Origin: Puccinia triticina
Lineage: Eukaryota > Basidiomycota > Pucciniomycetes > Pucciniales > Pucciniaceae
NCBI RefSeq assembly: GCF_026914185.1
Contig: NC_070566.1
Coordinates: 5,146,001-5,210,000 of the forward strand
Length of the DNA stretch: 64,000 nt
Direction: 5' to 3'
The notes beneath the pieces are model-generated. The model did not search any database, was not told where the DNA came from, and saw only the letters and a list, made by a program, of their open reading frames with translations. Positions 12,001 through 20,995 of this stretch are shown here, in pieces; within the stretch, counting starts at the first letter, position 1, and each line of letters starts with the position of its first letter. Position numbers and translations under genes: made by a program.

Positions 12001-12438
12001 CCAGGAACCAGCATCATCAAGGAAACAGCTTTGTCGAGTTTTACCTAGGCAAGGATCAAAGGTTTGGTGAGGTAGAAAATATCTTCCGATCAAACGAAAC
12101 ACCGGGACAAACATGGCTTGTGGTGAAGCCATTTGAAGAGCTACAGCGGTCTGAGGATCCATATGGAGATTATCCGGATCTCAACTGCCGCTTGGTGAAG
12201 GCAAAATTTGACGGGACAACGGTGATTGCGAGTGACTGTATCATTGGCCATGTTGCTGTCATGCGGCATGCTGCTGGCACCTTTGGATTTGCCGTTGAAA
12301 CCATCAGTGCGGTGGGCTTACGTACTGCAGTAAGTGCTTTTTCTGAGTAATTTTGCTGACGGTTGGTGTGTTGCTGAGTGAGCTGGTTTGGCGTGTTTGG
12401 GCATTACGTAGGGGTGGGAAGGCCTGGCGGATGATTAA
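9055..12438 (+). CDS. Plavaka-type (CACTA superfamily) transposase, 4 exons, 1053 aa
   Basis: Model: exons 9055-9261, 9328-11647, 11722-12329 and 12412-12438; introns are 66, 74 and 82 bp with GT-AG ends, and phases join throughout. Exon 1 encodes a cysteine/histidine N-terminus (CLCEHHGC...). The core matches Plavaka transposases: YLDWF near residue 310, then VCLNLPATLRYK, FLFGIIPGPQEP near 355 and HLLRPLVEELQEFW. These are followed by ADLPALRK.NGF.SHAA..FCSFC near 406-425 and NELPYWKPVR...EVMHAL near 484. A Ser/Gly-rich low-complexity linker follows. The C-terminal block STAAWAQERVNGMLQRL.TNH is also typical. This protein would cut and join the element ends in the nucleus. No stop or frameshift interrupts the model, so it may be functional. 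It is the central gene of the 22-kb element. Confidence 0.9.
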
Positions 12439-12828
12439 ACTTCGGGATGGATCAAAGGGGAGGTGGTAAACTGCACAGCAGGCTTCAGAGGAGGTGGGCA
12501 GATTATTACGAGGGCACCATTGCGGATGGCATAAACATTGGCCTTTGTGTGGTACCAAAGGCATCCGGAAGAAATCCTGAGCAAGGGGGAATATTGAAGA
12601 GCGGCCTGTCTGAATTGTGTCTGAATTGTGAAGTTATGTCTCATGTCTGACCGACTTCCCACTAGCATACTTGACTCTTGTTCCCCGTTCTTGGCTCCGA
12701 CTTTGTGTTGCGAAATACCAAATCCTATCCCAGCGCTCCTTGTTACAACCACAAAAACCTTCATCATCACTCAATATTAGGGCTTTGCGTGGGATTTCGC
12801 ATCAGAGACCCATCTAACCATTTTCATC
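12439..12828. other. Intergenic, transposase to cargo gene
   Basis: 390 bp in the same transcriptional direction as both neighbours, containing the transposase 3' flank and the promoter of the next gene. No other feature is seen. Confidence 0.35.
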
Positions 12829-14534
12829 ATGACCTCGAATCCTCCAAATCCCCCCGAGGACCCAGGACCAGAGGGTAGTGTTCCCGCTCCTTCTGGAGGC
12901 GACCAGTCATGGATCTCCGATCTGGTGGATAAGCTAGTGCCAAAATTCATAGCACAAGGAGGATCTTCAGCTGCCGATGCGGCGATGCAAACGGATACTG
13001 CAGGCAAGTGTGGGTCCTGCTGGAGGACTTCATTTGCCGACCGCTGACACTTGTCCTGTTGCAGGTCAGACTAGGGGCGCAGAGGGTCAGGGCCCACCTA
13101 CTGGCGATGATGATGAGCGGCTGGGCCCCGAGTTTGTGGTCGCCAATGCGAGGAAAGCACGAATTCTGGCTGAAGAGGCCGAAGACAAGAAACGATCGGG
13201 GCGCCGAGTCAGAGGGATCGCGGGAAAGGGAGCTCTTGCAGCGCACCACGATGTTCTGTCTCGCAGTATCCAGGGTTTTGTGAAATTCTTTCTTGGCAAT
13301 CCAGATAAGCCTCAAGACTATCCGGTTACGCCAACCGAAAAAGAACTCCGGGACCTATATTGGATTGAGGAGAGGAGCGGTGTGATAGTCGCACAGCTTG
13401 AAAGAGTACGCGAGGCTCTCCATGGAAGACCCGCCGCCGAGGTCGACTACTACGTTGCCAGTGCCGAAAAAGAAATCCGCCGGAACATCGTCTTGCCACG
13501 GTTCACTGCAGCCGTCCGCAAGGGTCCTGGCAACTTATCAAAGCCAATAAGTTTTCAAACCCAGGCCGATGTCGAGCGAGCCTTTGCTTTGGCAGGAATA
13601 TCTAGAGTCACGTTCGAATGGGATGCGGTGCATACGGGCCGCACCTCTGCGTGGAACTCAGCTGTTATTGAGGTTCTCGCAACAAGAGCAGTTGACTGGA
13701 TTCGCCGCACCCAGCCCCTCGATGAGTCCAAGGCTGGTCAAGCGCCCGCGCTCATACAACGATGGCTCAAGACCAAGGCGCGTGAACTGAACGATTTTGG
13801 CAACATGGAAGTTGCCGAGTATGAAAAACTCAAAAACACGAAGGCTACGAAGGACCAATGTAAGCGATGGAAGAACAGGGTAAGCCTTGCCCACCAAATT
13901 CTGCCCAGCAGAATGAAAGATAAAAAGCTTTCCTAATTGATGTCCAAATGTCGTCTTCTAGATCCACAAAAACCGCTGCACAATCGCGGACAAAATGTAC
14001 AAGACTGATATTCAACTCGCCCGGATTGTGGAGGATAAAGGTTGCGGCTCCGATATCGAAGATGCCGGCGCTGACCGGGCCCCTGTTTCACTCATCCCGG
14101 ACTGGCGCAGCGCCGAGCTCACGACAATCCTGCACAGTCTCGACAAGATGGTCATCGCGGAGGCGGAACATCACAAAACTATTGCTGCCAATCTCAAACT
14201 CTATGGTCGGTCCGCCCGTAACTTCAAGACGACTAAAGGAATGGTCGGTGTCCCGCGCAATCTCCCATTGGATTCTTACGCCAAAGCCTACTTGTCTCGG
14301 CTCACTTCTTTCGAGCGGGACACCTTATCAAAAGTGCCTGCCATGGGTCTCGATTTGATTGCGCAGAAGATGCAACTGAGTTGCAACCTGCAACCTGGAC
14401 CCTCGGCGTCTGGCTTGACCGCGGCAGCTCCAGGCGGCGGAACTGGATCAGATGCCCATGCGACAGGCGGGGGAGGCACTGGCGGCCAGCCAACACCCGC
14501 TGGTGGAGACGCTTCAATGCACGTGGATGGTTGA
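12829..14534 (+). CDS. Unrecognised 520-aa cargo protein (paralogue of 5846-6967)
   Basis: Model: exons 12829-13003, 13065-13879 and 13962-14534. Intron 1 (13004-13064) uses a GC donor (AG|GCAAGT) with a CTGAC branch site and TTGCAG acceptor; the nearby GT alternative leads to a stop. Intron 2 (13880-13961) is GT-AG. The N-terminus is Pro/Gly-rich, the middle is charged (AEEAEDKKRSGRR), and the C-terminal tail is Gly-rich. FEWD....SAWN and the C-terminal WRSAEL...VPRNLP..SY..AYLS block are shared with the minus-strand gene at 5846-6967. The function is unknown. Close linkage to the transposase in the same orientation suggests a transposon accessory protein, which is inference. Confidence 0.75.
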
Positions 14535-14853
14535 TTGTTGCTCCTGAACCGATTACTAGATTTTCCCTATGTCTCTGTTAGTCCTAGCGTTATCCATGTC
14601 AAATGGCCGAAGATTGACATGACGTCAACCAACCCTCACGGTGACTCCTTAGTACATATGTGGACGGAACCGGGGCGGTACAATATGCGATGGCTCCCAT
14701 GGGGCTTCGAGTGTGACCATAAGTCATGCTCTGGAGAGAGGTGTTTGACTCTTTTGCCTGAATGCTGGTGTGAAATCCCTGTGAGCCAGCTGACAGTACG
14801 GTCATGTCAATGTCCATTGCAATATCATAGACCCAGCGTCAACTGAGCTGAAA

Positions 14854-14891
14854 TGTCCACCGTCATGTTCGGCCGAACATGAGGGTGGACA
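14854..14891. repeat. 38-bp palindrome family, copy 3 (one mismatch)
   Basis: TGTCCACC and core GTTCGGCCGAAC are conserved. The left inner arm is GTCAT and the right is ATGAG, one mismatched pair. It is the exact reverse complement of copy 4 over 38 bp. Confidence 0.9.
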
Positions 14892-14910
14892 GCCCAAGGG
14901 TGAGTGGTCG

Positions 14911-14958
14911 CGAAATGTCCACCCTCATGTTCGGCCGAACATGACGGTGGACATTTCG
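14911..14958. repeat. 38-bp palindrome family, copy 4 (48 bp extended)
   Basis: The core 38 bp are 14916-14953, extended on both sides by CGAAA/TTTCG. The single mismatched pair is the mirror of that in copy 3, so copies 3 and 4 form a head-to-head pair. Confidence 0.9.
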
Positions 14959-15150
14959 CCTCGTTCCCAGCTGTGTGTACACTTGTCAATGCTACTAGAG
15001 GAGACTTCTTTCCTCTCGCCTCCACACGCAACCTTGAACCAATGTGTCCTCGTTGCTCGCCCTGGTAGTTGACGATGTCCAAATTCACATCAGGTCGGTA
15101 TGGGTGTCACGATTGTGACATATTCACAGATCACTGGGCACGCAGGTGAA

Positions 15151-15188
15151 TGTCCACCCTGACGTTCGGCCGAACGTCAGGGTGGACA
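15151..15188. repeat. 38-bp palindrome family, copy 5 (perfect)
   Basis: Inner arm CTGAC mirrored as GTCAG: two changes relative to copy 1, both compensated, so the palindrome is perfect. Confidence 0.9.
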
Positions 15189-16072
15189 AATACCTCCTCA
15201 CTCCTCTGGCCAGGCCCGCGGCACTTGCACCTCTCCTATCCTGATATTCCTATTACATGTTTATATACACAAATACATCCTGTGTTGAAGTCACCGAGGC
15301 TGCTCACCTGCTGATTGTTAACACCCACCTACACTCATATCTGCCGCGCGTGCATGGTGGTGATGGTCTTCCCCGGGTGACACACGCACTGAGATTATCA
15401 CCCCCGCTTGGTTGCCTGCTCCTAACTGCACGCTGACCAACCACCCAGTTACACTTCATTCCTTCTCTCACGTTTGGCACCACACCTGGGCCGGGGAATA
15501 TAGATGCAGACAGTCTGATCCAGTCTTATCCCCCACTTATGCATGCCACCTTCACCTCAAATTCACCATCGACTCCCCTCAAAACGCCCGCCTAGACATC
15601 ACCGACTCAACCTTGCAACCAATAATATGCACACTATGGCGCAAGCTGCACTTAACATCATCTCCACAAACATCTGCCCTTGCCCTTCGTCATCCCCACC
15701 TCAGTCCAAGCATGCTCACAGATACAGAGGCGGATGTGTATCCTTAAGCTCTATTCTGTTGTCAGTGGTGTGACATCATCCCAATGTGAGACTCACATGC
15801 CTCAAAGTCAGCAGATGAAGTCATCAGCAGTTCGAGATGTGAAAGTTGATGATGCATCTGGCTCTGTGCAGGCTGCAGACTCAGTCAAAGGCCATCTGCG
15901 CCAAAGGCTAGAAGGTCAAACCAGGCTCACAAAGGCTCTGAAGTCTGGTCGAGCACAAAGGCCACCAGCCACTTGATACACATAAATAGTTGGTCGCTGC
16001 AATCATTCCCCCCTCTATTCTCCAAAATTTTACCGTTGCTCCCATCTCCACTCGCTCTTCTCCAGGGATTCG

Positions 16073-18588
16073 ATGATGGATATCCCTCCCTTCCCGAACG
16101 ATCCTGCTCCCAACAACTCACCATCTTGTATGGACTCTGATCCGTCCGCCTCCACTCCCCCTCCGAGTCAGTCTTCTCCCACCTTGCATCTTGCGCCAGA
16201 CGACCGATCGCCATGCTAATTCATCATATTTCTCCCAGCCGAACAGGACCTTCAGCACAACTTCATACCAAAGCCACACCAGCCACCATCTTTCAACGAA
16301 TTCGTCCTTCAGAATGCATCTTCCCCTGCCCTAGCCTCACTTAATCCTCAAGAATCGGTTCTCCGGACAGAAATCCAGGAGATCACAGCAGAAGAATTTG
16401 GCAGATCGATTGATGCAGCCACGCGATCAGCTGCCCAAATCCTTGCCCTCAAGCTTCCTCGCAACTGCAAACGCAAAGCCGAAGAACTAGCCGCTTCACT
16501 GACCACCAGCAAAAAAAGTGTGTGCCTCGCGTATTCGCTGCTCATGCCATGTTCCATATACTTACTCTCCTGTGTGCTACCAAGAATGGGAGGAAACAGG
16601 TGTTATCCCTGAAGAAGAGGACATCAAGATCCAAAATCCGTCCAATCAGTCACCTTCCACCCCTCACACAGCCCCTCAGCTACGCAAACGAAGTACCCGC
16701 AAACGTTCCACAAAACCCAGTACTGTGAAGCCGGTTGATCTGCTCACGAAGGGCCCCAACACCAACCCCACCTCCGAAGGACCTGGCCAACCTCCAGCCG
16801 TGACCGACGGCCAACTCAGCCGACTTCCAGCTGGTCATCCGTCCTCGAGCACGTCTGCCCATGGAGGGCCATTAGCGGCCAATTCTAGCGCCACTGAGCC
16901 CGTTGACAACCCATGGGAGCCGGCTGGCGATAGACCATCACCTCTTCTCGATCACGCTGAAGGTTCTGCCCAGAAAAACGCAGCTCCTGCTCCGCCTCAT
17001 GGTCCCACTCAAGTTGAATCCGATTGTCCGGATGACCCGGTAGCACCGTCAAATGCGGCTGACAGCCCTCAGCCCCCCAAATCTTCTGGACCATCGTCAG
17101 GTCTGGCCGATGGTCCGCCACTGTTCCATCCCCCTACTCCGGACCTCAGCGCTCAATCCTTGGCTACACCTAACCACGAATCCACCACATCAAACTCCAA
17201 CCCCAGCGAAAACCAGTCAGCCTCGTCGTCTACGCCCCGTCAATCTGGGAAGCTTACAATCCTTAAGTCCGACGCTGTACGTGCGCAGGTGGTTGCGATT
17301 CACCACGAGTTTAGCGGCTCCAAACCATCCTGGACGAAGTATCAGAAAACTTGGACCTCACTTTCCCCCTTGCTCCAGAATCGTGCAAGGGCTATGCACC
17401 CAACAACTCCAGCACGCCCGACATTTCATCTGCGCCGTACACCCTGCTCATATGAAATATGGATTCAAACAATTACGTCGCTTGGTGAGTGTATCTCCTT
17501 CCCTGTTCCCAGTCCTCACAACTGACAATGTGTCTATCCCAGCCGGGAAGTTCTTGTCGCCTTCTACAGGGGAGCAATGGTATTGCCCGGACCTTATCGA
17601 CTTCCCCAAGCTCACCGGTTTTGGTGACAAGTCCAATGACCTCCGACCGGGTTCTTTTATCCCAACTGTCACAAAAACCCCACATCCTGAATCCACCATC
17701 GTGCGCGGCCTTTACCGACTTCTCCACCCTCCTCAACGATTACACGCCGACTGGGCCAGGATCATTGCAGCTTCGGTTGAACTGATGGCTGACAATCTCT
17801 TCCGACCACCTCCACCGTGCTCCAATCAAGCGGAGGATGAAATCACTCATGGCGTCGAAGCTCTTGCCTATCTTGATGGTTTGAAGAACGCCTCTTCCAG
17901 CTTTGACCCGCCTCAGGAGAGTCAGGATCCTTCCCCACCCCCGGCACAGCGTTTTCACTCTGTCGATGTCCTTCACGAATTCCGGAATGTCATCATTGAT
18001 GTATTGATGGCGTACATCATTTTCCAGACCCACTTCCTCAGCAAAGCACCGTTGACGTCAGCTCAGAAGAAGGCACACCTCCGAGCACAGCGCGCCGAAA
18101 CGGCCGTGAACATCACACCAGAAACGTTGACTCCAGTCCCGGCGGCTCCATCAGACCTGGCCCAAAAATCAGAAGACGCTGTCCATCACCTCCAAAAGTA
18201 TCAAAAAAAACAGAATTTTCAACCCCTGGTGTATTTTGTGCTTGCTGGAGTCCGCGGGCTCTTCATCACTTCGAAGGACCACCGCATTTCTGGGAACTCG
18301 ACATCCATGTCATTCCTCCAAGCAATGTCCATCATCCGACAGCACTCGACTGCACCACACACAGCTGAAGAGCCAATATGGAAAAATCTTTCTGCATATC
18401 TTGTCCAGATTTTCCGTCCCGTCTTTCAATCTAAGGAGAAGATCTGCCCCCTTGCCGAGGTGAAAGTCCCAACTCGGTTCGATCTTGCCGAGGCCATTGC
18501 TCATGATTTCCTCAATCAATGGCAGGCCTGGAACCCCACTTCTCCGTTTCTTCTTCCACACGCTGACGCGCAAATAACTGGCATATAA
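16073..18588 (+). CDS. Unrecognised 772-aa cargo protein, 4 exons
   Basis: Model: exons 16073-16166, 16239-16517, 16585-17484 and 17543-18588; phases are consistent. The last intron (17485-17542) is strong: GTGAGT donor, CTGAC branch site and TCCCAG acceptor. The first donor is less certain, since 16128 is an alternative in the same phase. Residues of roughly the first 300 are low-complexity Pro/Ser/Thr. The C-terminal half is globular, with FLSPSTGEQWYCPDL, TIVRGLYRLLHPP, and LVYFVLAGVRGLFI. I recognise no family. Between about 17390 and 17484 a second frame is also open and reads plausibly (FICAVHPAHMKYGF), so a frameshift or a different splice there cannot be excluded. The gene lies downstream of three palindromes in the transposon's right half. 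Confidence 0.6.
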
Positions 18589-19077
18589 CTCTTCAGTATG
18601 TCTTATGAACAATAGTCCTCGAAATGCTACTTCTCCCCTGCTGTAAGATGTTTTCAAATTCCTGGTTCACCACTCTCTCACTTATTGCTCCAATCTATAC
18701 TAGGGGACTTCCCTCTTTTTCCTCTCCATCTCAATTGCTCATTGTGCGTGTAGATCCTCTTCATACGTAAATGGATTTCTTCATCACGGAATGAAGCAAC
18801 GCTTTCATTTTTGGCGCTCTCTGTGCCCCAGGTATGGGAGAGTTCTAAGCGCGCAGTGACAAATGCCAAGCGCTGCTCCTAGACACCTAATGTGAAGTTT
18901 GGAATCAACTCAAGAGCAAGCAGTCATATTTTAAAGCCCGACAAGGGGGAGATGAGAGATGGTACATGTCCAGGGAGTTGAGTGGGGAGATAATCGACAA
19001 GGTTGAAGAGGCTAATGCTGGACCTTGAAGGCAAGGAGAAGCATTCAAGAGGCCACAAACTGCATCTTGGGATACCA
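18589..19077. other. Convergent intergenic region
   Basis: Lies between the 3' ends of the 772-aa gene and the minus-strand secreted-type gene. No feature is recognised. Confidence 0.35.
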
Positions 19078-20995
19078 CTAGAGCTTTCTCTGGTGAGCTT
19101 TCTTCCTATGGTGTTGTCTGGCTCTTGCAGACGGCTTCCAATCGTTTACCCGTAGTTGAAAACGCGTCTTGGGACTCTGCCTCAAGCCGTAGGGTGTCGT
19201 CTCGCATCGGGGAAGCCTTGAAGCATGTTCAACCTAGAATCAAATCATGCTCTTAGCGTCCAGAATCAGTGATCGATTGACCACACTACTTACAGCTACT
19301 GAAATCAAGTCCGTGCCGGAGTCTGCCTCTTGCGCCGCCACACCTCCAAACCTGATGGAATCCCCGCGTCGCAGGGTTTGAAACACCTCCCGGGCTTGGT
19401 GTTTCGTTGCCGTGAGCTTTATACCGGCAGGCTTAGACTGCAGAATTTGCAGTGAGCATACGTGCAAATCAAAAGAAAAAGCGCAAAGGCCAATTTCCTT
19501 CTGGTTAGAGCAAGGAAACACTGACGAGATTCATGTCTTTGTCCACTAATTCTACATATTCCACAGCCCCCCGAATTGGGTTCATCTTGACCTTCACAAC
19601 ATACCCCGTACCAAACACATGCGGCCGTTCGAATTCGGACGCCAATGGAAACTCTCCGCGATGAACCTGCCATTTACTCCGCTCCACACGAATGATCGGG
19701 CGGACTGAATTTAACGGTACAACAAGTTGGCCAAAAATAAAAATCTGGGTGCAGAAGTCATATAATATTGGGGGAACGGTGGGTGATGAGGACTCAAGCA
19801 ACAGGAGATACTCTTTGCGAGAGTTGATGGGAATTTCGGGAGGTAGCTGATCGGAATCAAGGCAAGTATTGATGTGTATGACATTTCCAACACTTTGTAT
19901 TTCTTTTGGGTCAGTGTTAGAGAGGTGGATGGTACCGGCAACCTCAATCATCTTCAATACTATCACCAACAAGAGCGGGAGCAGATGCAGTTGGCCTATG
20001 AACAAGCTAGACCAAGACTGTCAGCCTTAGAGTCATCACAGCTGACCTAAAAGCTGCCTGTTCTACCTTTGTTACATATAAATTACTTTATATCTTTTTC
20101 ATCTTAAGAGATAACCTTGTTTTGACTTCATATTCTGTTTCCTCATGCAATTTTAACCCTAGTTACAACTTATCAATTCCTTGTAACTATACTCCTTCCC
20201 TGAGTTACTGAGTTATGGCGCCCTTGCGCAGTTGTGACGTGTCAGCGCTACCAGGCGCGCCAAACCACATGTACATATGTAAATTACATAAGCAAACTGT
20301 GAAAATTTTCGTAGTCAGGATCCCCCTTGCCTGAGGCGGATCTACAGACTTCAGCACACCAGAACCACCACCCAGATAACCCCAGGATCACCACCAAAGA
20401 GCCTACTCTACTCCCAGTATACCTACCGTCACAGGCGCCTAGGATATTGACAGTAAGTAACCTCTTTCACTGAACCTTGATTATCTCAGAGGTACAACTC
20501 TGTGTCTTGCTTGATCTGCCTCTTCTTCTTGCTTTGCTTCCTCCTTGATCACAGGGCTGTCCCTCCAAATCTATAGGCCTTTGCCTCCATCTTGATTACA
20601 GGGCTGTCCCTTCTTATCATCAGGCCTTTGCCTCAAAATCTAGGTTCAGGGCTGTCCCTCAGGTTTCCCTCTAAGAACCTTGACTGTCCAGAGAGAAGTC
20701 TAAAAAACTGTGGCTGGATTAAGACTTATCTAATCCAGATACCCTCCTGAGAGGAAGCTGTAGCACTTCTTGCACAGATTAGCAGCACTCTTCTGAAGAG
20801 TAGCATTGCCAGTGGACGTGAATTCCCACTAGAATAACCTAGTACTTCTCTTCCTTCTTATCCTGCTTGGTTTCTCTCTCTCTTTCTCTCTTTTTCTTTT
20901 ATAGTTGTAATTTCTTTATCCCAAGAAATCCAACTATTGCCCCCCCATTTCTTGTGTCCTGCTGTCACTATAGAGACTCAGGCTCACAAAGACAT
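19078..20995 (-). pseudogene. Secreted-type gene with start codon split by a solo LTR
   Basis: Exons on the minus strand: 20018-19526, 19437-19294 and 19233-19078 (TAG). The introns have GTCAGT and GTAAGT donors and TGCAG and TCTAG acceptors, all in phase 0. The upstream end of exon 1 is a strongly hydrophobic segment (LLPLLLVIVL), like a signal peptide or membrane anchor. It has no ATG of its own; the nearest in-frame ATG follows the hydrophobic segment. The LTR 20019-20988 and its AAGAC duplication lie exactly there. Ignoring the LTR and one duplicate, an in-frame ATG (20995-20993) directly precedes the hydrophobic segment. The insertion therefore separated AT from G. The product would be about 265 aa, family unrecognised. 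Expression from the LTR with a later start is possible but would lose the hydrophobic N-terminus. Confidence 0.65.
20019..20988. mobile_element. Solo LTR (family A), 970 bp, target duplication AAGAC
   Basis: Starts TGTCAGCC and ends GGCTCACA, an imperfect inverted pair. It is flanked by AAGAC at 20014-20018 and 20989-20993. No internal region or second LTR is present, so it is a solo LTR. A related copy is at 53218-54062, sharing 'cttagagtca', 'gcgcagttgtgacgtgtcag' and 'tttctttatcccaagaaat'. It sits in the 5' end of the minus-strand gene at 19078-20995. Confidence 0.85.

Larger units (their letters stand above)
14535..16072. other. 1.5-kb intergenic region containing three palindromes
   Basis: Between two plus-strand cargo genes. 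It holds palindromes at 14854, 14911 and 15151 and otherwise no supported exon; the second half is C-rich. The spacing suggests a cis-acting region rather than a lost gene. Confidence 0.4.

Noticed and set aside
7203..15188. Palindromes as the terminal repeats of a smaller (about 8-kb) transposon
   Set aside because: No pair of palindromes has matching target duplications outside, and the true ends with ATC duplication are at 2107 and 24136. They are internal repeats.
17053..17525. Alternative frame continuing upstream from the 772-aa gene's last exon
   Set aside because: The strong intron 17485-17542 (GTGAGT, CTGAC, CCCAG) joins the other frame in phase; kept only as an ambiguity.
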